Below, one piece after another: positions 42,616 through 53,708 of a DNA stretch of 64,000 bases. The stretch covers positions 124,001 through 188,000 of the forward strand of contig NZ_FTNY01000002.1 of the NCBI RefSeq assembly GCF_900156575.1, read 5' to 3'. The notes beneath the pieces were generated by a model, which had not been told where the DNA came from, made no database searches, and saw nothing but the letters and a program-made list of their open reading frames with translations. The DNA comes from Chryseobacterium shigense (GTDB taxonomy: Bacteria; Bacteroidota; Bacteroidia; Flavobacteriales; Weeksellaceae). The number at the start of each line of letters is the position of its first letter. The stretch's first letter is position 1. Made by a program: the position numbers and the translations under genes.

Positions 42616-43368
42616 CTAAAAAATATAATCTTTCATACGCGAAGTGGCCATGTCATTCTCGTTGATCCAGCTAAGGAGGGCCTCTAATTTGTCCTCCATT
42701 TTTTTGCCCGAAAACAAGCTTCTGTAGTAAGGCACATCAAACGGATACTTTTTGAAATCGGTGAACTGCCAGGAATTAAGATAGATCAATACAAAGTCAT
42801 CATTCTTCAATGTTTCAAATACCATATTCTTATAATATTTCATAGGTAAGATCTGAAACATGAAATCATTATACGGTAATTGGAAATAGGGAGAGATACT
42901 TTCAGGCACAATACTCAGTCCATCCTGTTCGTTGATCTCCGTATCTCTTTTCAATCTTTTGAATGGAAAAAGGATATCTGCATGATCGATATTGGACACA
43001 TAATTGAACTCAAGCAATTTCAAATTTTCCTGAGCGAGTTTGAAATCTTTTTGTCTGATTCCCCTCACTTGCTTTTCAAGAATATCCTGAATATTCTTTT
43101 TTACTTCTTCGATAGTCTGAAGATCTGAATTCAAATTATAAAAAGCAATTTCATGCCCTTTGGATGAAATTGCTTTTATTAAATTCTGAAGTTTTTCTGC
43201 GATAGAAATTTCTACAAAAAAACTTGCTTTTATGTCGTGAATATCTAAAATCCGAAGAATGGCTTTGGTATTGCCCTCGGTGACTTTCAGTCTCTCTTCA
43301 TCAGAAATCTGCAGGCTGTTTTTAGCTTCAGCTTCAATATTAACGATGTTAAAAGTCAGTAAAATCAT
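42616..43368 (-). CDS. Degenerate polysaccharide deacetylase-like protein
   Basis: Protein of 250 aa with the NodB-homology fold, recognisable from LLTF at the start, ASFFVEISIA near residue 49 and a SKGHEIAFY segment near residue 70. The metal and base residues are missing: the motif-1 Asp is Asn (TFN), and the His-x3-5-His pair after GHEI is replaced (FYNLNSD). The protein is therefore probably not a working zinc deacetylase; it may be a pseudoenzyme or bind glycans. It is a single gene upstream of the epimerase. Confidence 0.65.
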   Translation of the reverse strand: MILLTFNIVNIEAEAKNSLQISDEERLKVTEGNTKAILRILDIHDIKASFFVEISIAEKLQNLIKAISSKGHEIAFYNLNSDLQTIEEVKKNIQDILEKQVRGIRQKDFKLAQENLKLLEFNYVSNIDHADILFPFKRLKRDTEINEQDGLSIVPESISPYFQLPYNDFMFQILPMKYYKNMVFETLKNDDFVLIYLNSWQFTDFKKYPFDVPYYRSLFSGKKMEDKLEALLSWINENDMATSRMKDYIF

Positions 43369-43452
43369 TTAAATTAAATTTTAGATAATGGTTTTAATTA
43401 ATTAAAAATCAAATGTTAAAATAAAATGTATTTAAACCTAAACTTTAATTAA

Positions 43453-44418
43453 TTAGTTTTTATTCAGTTTCACTTTAAGATTCTTGATCATGTCTTTTGA
43501 CATTTCAGAAATTCCGAAATCGTAGGTAAGTCCCCAGTCCTTTTTTGCTACAGAATCGTCAATTGAAGCCGGCCATGAATCTGCAATCGCCTGTCTGAAA
43601 TCAGGTTTATAATCGATCGTGAATTCCGGTATTTGTTTCTTGATTTCTTCTGCCAGTTCTTTAGGAGTAAATGACATTCCTCCCAAATTATAAGACGAAC
43701 GTACGGTAAGACTTTCCTTTGGAGCTTCCATTAATTTCAATGTGGCATTAATGGCATCGTCCATATAAAGCATCGGCATTCCTGTGTCTTCAGAAATGAA
43801 ACTTGTATATTTCCCCTCCTCTATCGCTTCATAAAAAATCTCAACGGCGTAATCTGTAGTTCCACCTCCTGCAGGGGTCTTCCATGAGATAAGTCCGGGA
43901 TATCTGATACTTCTTACATCTACTCCATATTTATCGAAATAGTATTCACACCATTTTTCTCCAGCCATTTTAGAGATTCCATATACCGTGGTAGGATTTA
44001 AAACAACATCCTGCGCTACATTTTGTTTCGGAATTCCTTTCCCAAATACAGCGATTGAACTCGGCCAGAAGATCTTTTTAAGAAGCCCTTCTTTTGCCAT
44101 TTCACAAAAATGAAGAAGAGGTTCAAGGTTAAGCTTCCAAGCAAAAACAGGCTGCTTTTCTGAAGTCCCTGACAAAAGAGATGCCAGGTGATACACGGTG
44201 GTGATCTCGTAATCTTTAATAACCTGTCTTACCAGCTGCGTGTTGGTAACATCCATTCTTTCATAGTGTCCGGCAGCCGTAATTCCCTTCTGCCATCTGT
44301 CCAGGCCTGATGCTACTACATTGTCAGCTCCGTGAATTTCAACAAGTCTGTTCGTTAACTCGGTGCCGATCTGTCCCAGAGCACCCGTAATCAATATTCT
44401 TTCCGTATAGGATTCCAT
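43453..44418 (-). CDS. NAD-dependent epimerase, L-threonine 3-dehydrogenase type
   Basis: Extended short-chain dehydrogenase of 321 aa. The Rossmann motif ILITGALGQIGTELT is at the start. The catalytic Ser/Tyr/Lys come from WPSSIAVFG and PTTVYGISKMAGE (Tyr-x3-Lys). YPGLISWKTPAGGGTTDYAVE and GMSFTPKELAEEI resemble the SDR-type threonine dehydrogenase, which makes 2-amino-3-ketobutyrate. No kbl gene is adjacent, so the substrate is inferred by family likeness; UDP-sugar epimerase is the alternative. Confidence 0.8.
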   Translation of the reverse strand: MESYTERILITGALGQIGTELTNRLVEIHGADNVVASGLDRWQKGITAAGHYERMDVTNTQLVRQVIKDYEITTVYHLASLLSGTSEKQPVFAWKLNLEPLLHFCEMAKEGLLKKIFWPSSIAVFGKGIPKQNVAQDVVLNPTTVYGISKMAGEKWCEYYFDKYGVDVRSIRYPGLISWKTPAGGGTTDYAVEIFYEAIEEGKYTSFISEDTGMPMLYMDDAINATLKLMEAPKESLTVRSSYNLGGMSFTPKELAEEIKKQIPEFTIDYKPDFRQAIADSWPASIDDSVAKKDWGLTYDFGISEMSKDMIKNLKVKLNKN

Positions 44419-44671
44419 TTTTAGATATTTTTTTTAGAGTTGTACAAAAGTAAAAAAATCAAGCTTATCATAATAAAAAAGGTGTGCTTAAAAAAACAGG
44501 TCTTTATATCAGCCGGAAAAGAAGCACCATTTGCAAGAAATCAATGATAATGATCATTTCCATAAAAACTTCTTAATCATACGTAGCCTTACCTCTTAAT
44601 TCTTCACTCATAAGATCAGACGTGAACATTCCACCCGGTTAATCTGCCCCTGTTTACATTAAAAAAATAGT

Positions 44672-44679
44672 TATTTTTG
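44672..44679 (+). promoter_or_regulatory. -7 element of ggt
   Basis: TATTTTTG, a perfect TAnnTTTG, 16 nt before the ATG. Confidence 0.6.
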
Positions 44680-44695
44680 TGTTAAACAAAATCTT

Positions 44696-46384
44696 ATGAA
44701 GAAGTTTTTCATTGCGGCAGTGCTGTTGGCAGGTAATGTCTACTGGGCTCAGTTTACAGGTTTCAATATTGTTAAAGAAGTAAAAGTAAAGAATAAAGGA
44801 GTCGTCGTATCTGCTCATCCGCTTGCCAGTGAAGCCGGAACACAGATTATGAAAATGGGAGGAAATGCCTACGATGCTGTGGTTGCTACCCAATACGCTC
44901 TCGCCGTAGTTTATCCTCAGGCTGGAAACATCGGGGGCGGTGGTTTTTTGGTAGGTGTTAAAAATAATGGTGAAAAATTCACATTAGACTACAGGGAAAC
45001 AGCTCCGAAAAAGGCCTCACGGGATATGTATGTAGATAAAAACGGAAAGGCTAACACAGATCTTTCTCAATACGGAAGACTGGCTGTAGGTATTCCGGGA
45101 AGTATTTCCGGTTTTTTTGCGACTCTGAAATACTGTAAACTTCCGATGGACAAAATCATTCAGCCAGCGATTGATTTGGCAGAAAAAGGATTTGCGATCA
45201 CAAAAATGGAAGCCGAAATGCTGAATACCCATAAAGAGAAATTCCTTAAAAACAATACCTCTTCCATCGCTTTTGTAAAAGATACCCCATGGAAAGCTGG
45301 TGATATTTTAGTACAGAAAGAGCTGGCTGAAACACTCAGATTAATTCAGAAACAGGGAGAAAAGGGTTTTTATGAAGGGAAAACAGCCAACCTGATGGTT
45401 TCTGAGATGAAAAAAGGCAACGGAATCATTACGCTGGATGACCTTAAAAATTATAAAACTGCCGCAAGAAAACCTCTGGAATTTGATTATAAAGGAAGCC
45501 GCGTAGTTACCATGCCTCTTCCATCAAGCGGCGGGGTATTACTTGCCCAAATGCTGACAATGGCGGGTTATGAAAACCTTGAAAAATACCAGCAGAACTC
45601 AACGGAGGCTGTACAGATCATGACGGAAGCTGAAAGAAGAGCTTTTGCAGACAGAGCCGAATACATGGGCGATCCCGATTTCATTGAAGATAAAACGGCC
45701 TACCTTACTTCTGACGCTTATTTAAAAAACAGATGGAAAAGCTTCAGCTTCAGCAAAGCAACACCTAGTTCTGAAGTAGGAAAAATTATCTCGCAGCCGA
45801 ACGAATCCACACAGACGACTCATATTTCTGTCATAGATAAAGACGGAAATACCGCTTCTGTGACCACTACCTTAAATGGATATTACGGAAGTAAAGTCGT
45901 GGTTTCAGGAGCCGGATTCTTTCTCAATAATGAGATGGATGACTTTTCCATTAAACCGGGAGTTCCCAATATGTTTGGAGCTGTAGGCGGAGAAGCCAAT
46001 TCTATCAGGCCTAATAAAAGAATGCTTTCTTCGATGACTCCAACCATTCTCCTTAAAAACGGCAAACCCTATATGGTCGTAGGAACGCCGGGCGGAACTA
46101 CTATTCCAACTTCTGTTTACCAGTCTATCGTCAATGTGGTAGATTTTAAACTGAATGCGAATATCTCCGTCAATGCACCAAAATTTCACCATCAGTGGCT
46201 TCCGGAAAAGATTACGGTCGAAAATAATTTTCCTGAAAGTACGATCACAGTGCTTAAAAGCAAAAACTATGTGATTGAAAAAATAAAATACATCGGAAAA
46301 ACAGAACTGATTCTGATGGACGACAATGGAAATATCCACGCGGTGGCCGATGGCCGTGGCGATGATTCCGTTGCTGTTGAGTAA
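44696..46384 (+). CDS. ggt: Gamma-glutamyltransferase
   Basis: Periplasmic N-terminal-nucleophile hydrolase of 562 aa that cleaves glutathione and other gamma-glutamyl compounds. It has a signal peptide ending YWAQ, VVSAHPLASEAGTQIMKMGGN, and GNIGGGGFLVG. Self-cleavage should occur before Thr374 in the segment ESTQ-TTHISV, giving large and small subunits; GTPGGTTIPTSV near the end is the second GGT signature. The length is normal. It is a single gene with a perfect -7 box 16 nt upstream. Confidence 0.95.
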   Translation: MKKFFIAAVLLAGNVYWAQFTGFNIVKEVKVKNKGVVVSAHPLASEAGTQIMKMGGNAYDAVVATQYALAVVYPQAGNIGGGGFLVGVKNNGEKFTLDYRETAPKKASRDMYVDKNGKANTDLSQYGRLAVGIPGSISGFFATLKYCKLPMDKIIQPAIDLAEKGFAITKMEAEMLNTHKEKFLKNNTSSIAFVKDTPWKAGDILVQKELAETLRLIQKQGEKGFYEGKTANLMVSEMKKGNGIITLDDLKNYKTAARKPLEFDYKGSRVVTMPLPSSGGVLLAQMLTMAGYENLEKYQQNSTEAVQIMTEAERRAFADRAEYMGDPDFIEDKTAYLTSDAYLKNRWKSFSFSKATPSSEVGKIISQPNESTQTTHISVIDKDGNTASVTTTLNGYYGSKVVVSGAGFFLNNEMDDFSIKPGVPNMFGAVGGEANSIRPNKRMLSSMTPTILLKNGKPYMVVGTPGGTTIPTSVYQSIVNVVDFKLNANISVNAPKFHHQWLPEKITVENNFPESTITVLKSKNYVIEKIKYIGKTELILMDDNGNIHAVADGRGDDSVAVE

Positions 46385-46698
46385 TTGAAATATAAAATTC
46401 CAACCTCTATGCTTCGACTTTGCTCGGCATGACATTCCTTCCTATCAAAATTGTCTTGTTCAGCAAAGTTGAAGCATTATTTATTAATAAATCTAAAATT
46501 AATTTTTATAGGAAAAATTTCTACATATTACCCACACAAACAATAAAGATTAATCTTATTCCTCAAAGGCTAATAAAGCCTACTTTAACGGCCTATTTTA
46601 CTTTTATCATTTTCTTTGTTAAAGTCATCAATTTAACTGACATTCGTCATGTTTTAAGATAAAAATTCTTAATTTCCGGTCTTTAAAATTAAAAAACA
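46385..46698. other. Intergenic region between ggt and the dicarboxylate symporter
   Basis: No gene. It contains a REP-like scrap at 46405-46437 and then AT-rich sequence with no clear promoter match before the symporter. Confidence 0.4.
46405..46437 (+). repeat. REP-like scrap (GCTTCGAC…GCTCGGCATGACA)
   Basis: TATGCTTCGACTTTGCTCGG followed by CATGACATTC resembles a short palindromic repeat common in flavobacterial intergenic DNA. A related hairpin is at 48077-48110. It is identified by resemblance only. Confidence 0.45.
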
Positions 46699-47979
46699 TT
46701 GAAAACGAAAAAAATCTACCAGCAACTTTATTTTCAGGTGATTATTGCAATAACAGCAGGTATACTACTAGGAAGGTTTTATCCTGAACTGGGTGAAAAA
46801 ATGAAGCCGCTGGGCGACGGATTCATTAAACTGGTGAAAATGATCATTGCTCCGGTTATATTTATCACCCTAACCTTAGGAATTGCTCATATGACTGATC
46901 TTAAAAAGGTAGGTCGTATCGCAATAAAGGCAATGATTTATTTCTTTACGTTTTCTACTCTTGCTCTGATTATCGGATTGATTGTAGGAAACCTTTTACA
47001 ACCCGGACATGGCTTAAATGTAGACCCTGCTACTCTATCCGGCGATGTTTCACAATACCAGCAAAAAGCTCACGACACTACGCTGACAGGTTTTATCATG
47101 AATATCATCCCTGAAACCTTATTCAGTCCGTTAGTGGGTGAAAATATACTTCAGGTTCTTCTGGTTGCGATTCTGATGGGTGTTGCTCTGGTTTTGACCA
47201 AAGAAAAAAGCCAGAAAGTAACGGATTTTCTACAGGATCTTTCTACACCGGTTTTTAAAATTGTTCATATGCTGATGAAGCTGGCCCCGATCGGCGCATT
47301 TGGTGCAATGGCGTTTACTATCGGAAAATATGGTCTTCATTCTGTTTTGAATCTTATCTTTTTGGTAGGAACATTCTATATTACTTCTATCCTGTTTGTG
47401 GTCATCGTTTTAGGATCGGTAGCGTGGTATAATGGATTCAGTATTTTTAAGCTGATGTTTTATCTGAAAGAGGAACTTTTGTTGGTTTTAGGAACAAGCT
47501 CGTCAGAATCAGCGCTTCCGGGAGTTATGGAAAAGCTTGAAAAAGCGGGTTGTTCAAGAGCGATTGTAGGGCTTGTAGTTCCTACCGGATATTCATTTAA
47601 TCTGGATGGAACCAATATTTATATGACCTTAGCTTCTTTATTTATCGCTCAGGCTCTGAATATCCATTTGTCTCTTGATAAACAATTGATGCTGCTTTTG
47701 GTGGCCATGTTAAGTTCAAAGGGTGCTGCAGGAGTCACAGGAGCCGGATTCGTGACATTGGCGGCAACATTAGCCGTTGTACCTGAAATCCCGATTGCGG
47801 GAATGACTCTGATTCTGGGAATCGATAAATTCATGAGTGAATGCAGGGCTTTAACCAATGTGATCGGGAATTCTGTAGCGACAGTAGTTGTAGCGAATTG
47901 GGAAAAGCAACTGGATAAAAAGCAGTTGCAGTATTGTCTTGATCATCCTGCTGAAATTGAGAAGAAACTGGAGGTTTGA
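46699..47979 (+). CDS. Dicarboxylate/amino-acid:cation symporter (DctA/GltP family)
   Basis: Inner-membrane symporter of 426 aa in the DAACS family. It has [27 protein letters not shown] near the N-terminus, the serine-rich hairpin [11 protein letters not shown] near residue 272, the [23 protein letters not shown] substrate/Na+ motif and [20 protein letters not shown]. The start is a TTG ([13 protein letters not shown]); no ATG exists in frame before residue 35, so TTG is the probable start. The likely substrate is C4-dicarboxylates, glutamate or aspartate. Confidence 0.92.
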   Translation: MKTKKIYQQLYFQVIIAITAGILLGRFYPELGEKMKPLGDGFIKLVKMIIAPVIFITLTLGIAHMTDLKKVGRIAIKAMIYFFTFSTLALIIGLIVGNLLQPGHGLNVDPATLSGDVSQYQQKAHDTTLTGFIMNIIPETLFSPLVGENILQVLLVAILMGVALVLTKEKSQKVTDFLQDLSTPVFKIVHMLMKLAPIGAFGAMAFTIGKYGLHSVLNLIFLVGTFYITSILFVVIVLGSVAWYNGFSIFKLMFYLKEELLLVLGTSSSESALPGVMEKLEKAGCSRAIVGLVVPTGYSFNLDGTNIYMTLASLFIAQALNIHLSLDKQLMLLLVAMLSSKGAAGVTGAGFVTLAATLAVVPEIPIAGMTLILGIDKFMSECRALTNVIGNSVATVVVANWEKQLDKKQLQYCLDHPAEIEKKLEV

Positions 47980-48076
47980 TACTTTTGGAATTCTCCCGAA
48001 AACATAAAGAGTCTATTTGAAAGGCGAGAGAAAAACGAATGGGAATTGTTATTTTAATAAAAATGATTCCCTTTTT

Positions 48077-48110
48077 GAGATTGCTTCGGAGCTTTGCTCC
48101 TCGCAATGAC
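48077..48110 (+). repeat. REP-like imperfect palindrome
   Basis: ATTGC-ttc-GGAGC-ttt-GCTCC-tc-GCAAT folds into a stem of two perfect 5-bp arms separated by a small internal loop, ending in GCAATGAC. This form is a common intergenic palindrome. It lies between convergent genes and may act as a terminator or nuclease barrier. Confidence 0.65.
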
Positions 48111-48116
48111 CTTAGT

Positions 48117-48968
48117 CTACACTAAAATATTCAGACTGGCAGGCAATACTTTCACATGTACAGGCGACTCTATTGTATTAAACTCTCCATCAAGATGCCA
48201 GTTTTTGGTGGTTACTTTAAAAGAAATTTCTGAAACCGGAAGATAGGTCACATATTCATCATCCTTCAATCTTTTAGTAAACATCCTGAAAGCAAAAAGT
48301 GCGGAATAGGTCAATGGAAATTTTTTCACCAGAACCATATCTACCAACCCGTCGCTTTTACTTGCGTTGGGAGCAATGTACGCGTTGTTTCCAAACTGGC
48401 GGGTATTGGCAATATTCAGCATGAGATATCTTCCGTTATACTGCTGATACGCTTCGTCTGAGAACTGAACTTTGATGGGTTTATAATTAAAGAATGTCTT
48501 TAAGGACACTTTGATATAATTTTTGAATCCGCGGCTGGTTTTTTCAAATTCTTTGACTACTTTTCCGTCAAATCCGGTTCCTGAAACGTTGATCGACAGT
48601 CTTCCATTAACGGTAAAAGTATCAATCTTTCGGGATGCTCTGGCCTTAATTTTTTCCAGGAGCTCATCTAAATTCTTATTAAATTTAGTCTCATTGGAAA
48701 AACCATTACCTGATCCGGCCGGAAATATGGCCAGAATTTTATCGGTATTAATCAGTTTTCTGGCTACGGTAGAGATCGTTCCGTCACCACCGATTGCTAC
48801 AAAGATATCTACCTTGTCAAAATGTTCCTTAATAAAATCATCTGTCCCCGGAATAGATTCAGAGATATAATACAAAGGATTGTCAACCTTTTTTTTGAGT
48901 TCGTCAAGAAACGGCTGATAATTTTTTTTGGCCGAAAAAGGATTAATGATAAAAGCTGCTTTTTCCAT
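48117..48968 (-). CDS. Diacylglycerol/lipid kinase (YegS-type)
   Basis: Lipid kinase of 283 aa. AAFIINPFSAKKNY at the start, VAIGGDGTISTVARKLI near residue 55 (the catalytic GGDGT motif) and FPAGSGNGFSNE are diagnostic of the DAGK catalytic domain. The C-terminal beta-sandwich domain ends in HLDGEF and VKVLPASL. It phosphorylates diacylglycerol or a related lipid at the membrane. The ATG at 49007 lies inside a terminator stem, and the -7 box at 48974-48981 lies between, so the start is 48968. Confidence 0.9.
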   Translation of the reverse strand: MEKAAFIINPFSAKKNYQPFLDELKKKVDNPLYYISESIPGTDDFIKEHFDKVDIFVAIGGDGTISTVARKLINTDKILAIFPAGSGNGFSNETKFNKNLDELLEKIKARASRKIDTFTVNGRLSINVSGTGFDGKVVKEFEKTSRGFKNYIKVSLKTFFNYKPIKVQFSDEAYQQYNGRYLMLNIANTRQFGNNAYIAPNASKSDGLVDMVLVKKFPLTYSALFAFRMFTKRLKDDEYVTYLPVSEISFKVTTKNWHLDGEFNTIESPVHVKVLPASLNILV

Positions 48969-48973
48969 TACCG

Positions 48974-48981
48974 CAAAAATA
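48974..48981 (-). promoter_or_regulatory. -7 element of the lipid kinase gene
   Basis: TATTTTTG on the - strand. It ends 5 nt before the ATG at 48968, so the transcript would be almost leaderless, and it excludes the ATG at 49007. Confidence 0.6.
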
Positions 48982-48984
48982 GAA

Positions 48985-49008
48985 AATGCTTCCTGATCCG
49001 GAAGCATT
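48985..49008 (-). terminator. Terminator of the DUF3298 gene
   Basis: AATGCTTCC (48985-48993) and GGAAGCATT (49000-49008), followed on the - strand by TTTCTATTTTT. It starts 4 nt after the DUF3298 stop. Confidence 0.8.
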
Positions 49009-49011
49009 AAT

Positions 49012-49839
49012 TTACTTTATTTTCATTCTTTCTTTAAATTCTTCTTTCAGTGTGCCCTTCAGTTCCTCCCACGAAACAGGGATAACGATGTCTCCGGCGG
49101 CAAAAGCAGCGATTTCATAAGGGCTGTAATGGAAATACAGGTTTTTCTGGTCAAAATAAAAATTATTTGTGGCCGGGATTACGTCTACCAACAGCATTTC
49201 AGAATTGTTTACATCTCCGTCACTGTCTGTTGTTCCGCTATTTTCCTTATTGAGATTCTTCATCAGCAAAGCTTCCAGTTTGTCTTTTGGCATTGAAGTG
49301 ATGTCTTTGAGTTCCAGTTTTCTATTATTTTTAAGGTCAAAAACCCTTTCTGAAAAACCAAAATTATCGTGTGCCCCACCTTGATAGGCACTGGACACAT
49401 ATTCTATATGCATAAAATCATGATCCGCAGAGACCAGATTCATCTGCGAATTCGCATACCAGCTCTGTGCATATGAAATATCTGAAAGCCAATCTTTACT
49501 ATCTGCTTTAACGGACTTGAAATATTGGTTTTTATCCTGATCAAGATAAGCTTCGATTCCTTTTTTGGAAAAATCTTTGATTCCCTGATGATGAAAATAA
49601 ATACTGTCGAGCAGGGTCTTATCTTTCAGGGTTGGAAAAACGAGCATTTTGGAAGTGAAACGTACAGTGAGAGAATCTGCTATTTTTACTGAGTCATTGA
49701 CTTTAACGGAATCTACCACAAGTTTTTCAGGCTGAGCAACTTCGGTTTTATCAGAAGCAGCAGTGGTATTTTCACCTTTTTTACATGCTGAAAAAGCAAG
49801 AAGAGAAGAAACTGCCAGAACGGCAATCGTATTTTTCAT
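49012..49839 (-). CDS. DUF3298 domain lipoprotein
   Basis: Lipoprotein of 275 aa. The signal peptide MKNTIAVLAVSSLLAFSACKKG has a lipobox Cys at residue 19. The DUF3298/RsiV-like C-terminal part includes YVSSAYQGGAHDNFGF and YEIAAFAAGDIVIPVSWEEL. RsiV-like proteins of Gram-positives bind lysozyme, but there is no sigma gene here, so that role is not implied. The start is at 49839 because the longer frame has no signal peptide at its N-terminus. Confidence 0.82.
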   Translation of the reverse strand: MKNTIAVLAVSSLLAFSACKKGENTTAASDKTEVAQPEKLVVDSVKVNDSVKIADSLTVRFTSKMLVFPTLKDKTLLDSIYFHHQGIKDFSKKGIEAYLDQDKNQYFKSVKADSKDWLSDISYAQSWYANSQMNLVSADHDFMHIEYVSSAYQGGAHDNFGFSERVFDLKNNRKLELKDITSMPKDKLEALLMKNLNKENSGTTDSDGDVNNSEMLLVDVIPATNNFYFDQKNLYFHYSPYEIAAFAAGDIVIPVSWEELKGTLKEEFKERMKIK

Positions 49840-49860
49840 AATATTAATTTCTGATAGTAA

Positions 49861-49894
49861 TGCAAAAACCATTCATTTTTTGAATGGTTTTGCA
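49861..49894 (-). terminator. Terminator of the DUF3857 gene
   Basis: TGCAAAAACCATTCA (49861-49875) pairs with TGAATGGTTTTGCA (49881-49894) with one bulged A, 24 nt after the DUF3857-gene stop. Confidence 0.75.
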
Positions 49895-49917
49895 AATTTT
49901 CTTTTTCTAAATGATTT

Positions 49918-50790
49918 TTATGATTTTCTGACCAGACTTATGACCTGATTTTCACTTTTTGAGGCGGTTCCCCAAATCTGTTTGAATGCAGGGTAATACT
50001 CTTTAGGATAATCCGGACTGGCCGTCTTTATGGTGGAGATCACTTCAAGTTTGTTACCTTTCTGTTCAGCAACATAACTGTATTCAATTTCTTTATCATC
50101 TGTAACAATCTTTTTATTTTTCGGCATCGTTTCGATCACATAGCCTTCCGGTATTTCCAAAATTACTTTTTTCACTTTAGTAAATGAAGAAATAAAATCG
50201 ATGGGATATTTTCTTTCATCTGCCTGATCGAATTCGTTGGAACTTTTGCTTAAAAAAAGCATAGGATTGATGATTATTTTAAACTGGGATTCTTCCAGAG
50301 ATTCGTTTGGAGAAGAAAAAGGCACAAAATCAGGAATGAAAATGGTATTCTCATCTGTTCTTTGATAAGAGAAATCAACTGTATAAGGATAATAAGCGGA
50401 GGTATAAGACAATGCTAGGATCCTGCTGTCTGAATAAAATACTCCCTGGGTATTATTGGCAAAGTCTCCAAAATCTGATTTTGAAAAGCTTTTTATTTTT
50501 TTCCCGGATTCATCATAAACAGTGACTTTAACATCAGAAATATTATCTCCTTTTTTGTAAGGGATATAAATTAAAGCTTTAGAATCACCATCTTTATTTA
50601 AAACCGTAGTTACTGTATTATATTGGTATTTGATTTCGTCGATTTTATTGATCAGGACTGTTGTAAAGTCCTTTCTGATGACCACATCAGCATTTTTCTT
50701 TAAGTTTTCAGGAATGGCCGAAACCGGATAGGTTTGTGCGAAATATATAGAGGCAGTAGATAGAGCACCTATAACTAAAATTTTCATCAT
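49918..50790 (-). CDS. DUF3857 protein lacking the transglutaminase core
   Basis: Secreted protein of 290 aa. A signal peptide (ends IYFAQ) is followed by a DUF3857 domain (about 25-190: VIRKDFTTVLINK; ALIYIPYKKGDNISDVKV). Directly after come KYPIDFISSF and VILEIPEGYVIETMPKN, which belong to the region that normally follows a transglutaminase-like core. Full-length relatives are about 630-650 aa, with that Cys-His-Asp core between them; here it is absent without a frameshift. It is therefore a natural short form or the product of an in-frame deletion. Function unknown. Confidence 0.7.
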   Translation of the reverse strand: MMKILVIGALSTASIYFAQTYPVSAIPENLKKNADVVIRKDFTTVLINKIDEIKYQYNTVTTVLNKDGDSKALIYIPYKKGDNISDVKVTVYDESGKKIKSFSKSDFGDFANNTQGVFYSDSRILALSYTSAYYPYTVDFSYQRTDENTIFIPDFVPFSSPNESLEESQFKIIINPMLFLSKSSNEFDQADERKYPIDFISSFTKVKKVILEIPEGYVIETMPKNKKIVTDDKEIEYSYVAEQKGNKLEVISTIKTASPDYPKEYYPAFKQIWGTASKSENQVISLVRKS

Positions 50791-51015
50791 GGTTATTAAA
50801 ATTGGGCAAAAATAATAAAATCTTAATAAATGTTAATTTTTTTATTTTTAATATAAATACTTATGACACAGAAAAAGTTTCACCAATACAATATTTTTAA
50901 AATATATTTTTACTACCACATCTCTCTAAATAAGGATTTTTTGTAATTTTTTCACAAAATTTATTTCTCAGAATTACGATATTAATTATCTTCCACTACA
51001 GAGTAAAACACAAAA

Positions 51016-51041
51016 AAAAGACTCCATTGCTGAAGTCTTTT
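51016..51041 (-). terminator. Terminator of the DUF5684 gene
   Basis: AAAAGACT (51016-51023) and AGTCTTTT (51034-51041), with a T-run on the - strand. Confidence 0.7.
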
Positions 51042-51056
51042 ACTATTTTTTATTAA

Positions 51057-51482
51057 TTACTGATCATTTGGGATTCTGCTACTATCGTATTTATCATTAC
51101 TGAAAGCAAGAACCGGCACGAAAATAAAGCCGAAGAAAAACAAAAGAATGGTATAAACCGGAGTTTCTTTTCCAAAGGCTTTTGCTAATCGGTCATTCAC
51201 TACCCATGAAGCGTAAAGGTTAACGAAAGGAATTAGGAATAAGATGAACCACCAGATTGGTTTTTTAACAATATCCAGCAGCACAATGATGTTGTAGATC
51301 GGAACAAAAGCTGCCCATGCATCTTCTCTTCCCGCTTTCTGAAATATTTTATACATAGAGTATCCATAAAATAAATAAATCAGCAATCCAAAGATCATAG
51401 AGCCCATTCCCAGCCCCGCAGCGGCAGCACCAGACATTGCATCAACCCCTTCATAAGGGTCTGTTTGTAAAAGAGTTAACAT
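51057..51482 (-). CDS. Small DUF5684-type membrane protein
   Basis: Inner-membrane protein of 141 aa with about four helices. It contains YKIFQKAGREDAWAAFVPIYNI, KKPIWWFILFLIPFVNLYASWVV and AKAFGKETPVYTILLFF. The KAG-x-x-x-W-x-x-x-VPIYN pattern is typical of the DUF5684 family, often found next to signal peptidase genes. No lepB is here. It is a single gene between gyrB and the DUF3857 gene, both on the same strand and separated by terminators. Confidence 0.75.
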   Translation of the reverse strand: MLTLLQTDPYEGVDAMSGAAAAGLGMGSMIFGLLIYLFYGYSMYKIFQKAGREDAWAAFVPIYNIIVLLDIVKKPIWWFILFLIPFVNLYASWVVNDRLAKAFGKETPVYTILLFFFGFIFVPVLAFSNDKYDSSRIPNDQ

Positions 51483-51515
51483 ATTATTATTTTTTATTGG
51501 TTTGCATCAAATATA

Positions 51516-51546
51516 AAAAAAGCTTCTAATAAATAGAAGCTTTTTT
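51516..51546 (-). terminator. Terminator of gyrB
   Basis: AAAAAAGCTTCT (51516-51527) and AGAAGCTTTTTT (51535-51546), a 12-bp stem 21 nt after the gyrB stop. Confidence 0.85.
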
Positions 51547-51566
51547 CAATATATTTTTAATAACAA

Positions 51567-53507
<1,941 letters not shown>

Positions 53508-53603
53508 TTAATAAATTTTGCCTAATGCAAAGACCTACAAATATCGTGATTTTTTTCGACTTATGAAAGTTAAAATATGTCAAAAAAGGATTGTTTTCAA
53601 TAT

Positions 53604-53626
53604 AAAAAAGCAGACCTTGGCCTGCT
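53604..53626 (-). terminator. Terminator of the XRE regulator gene
   Basis: AGCAGAC (53609-53615) and GCCTGCT (53620-53626) form a 7-bp stem with one G-T pair, followed on the - strand by TTTTTTAT. Confidence 0.65.
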
Positions 53627-53708
53627 CTATTTTTGATGGTTCTTGTACCAACGAACTTTATGTTTTTCAGAATCAATTTTTTATCATATTAAATGATAAT
53701 CGTGACCT

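Noticed and set aside
48117..49007. Lipid kinase starting at 49007
   Set aside because: The first codons lie inside a terminator stem and upstream of the -7 box, so the shorter form from 48968 is preferred.
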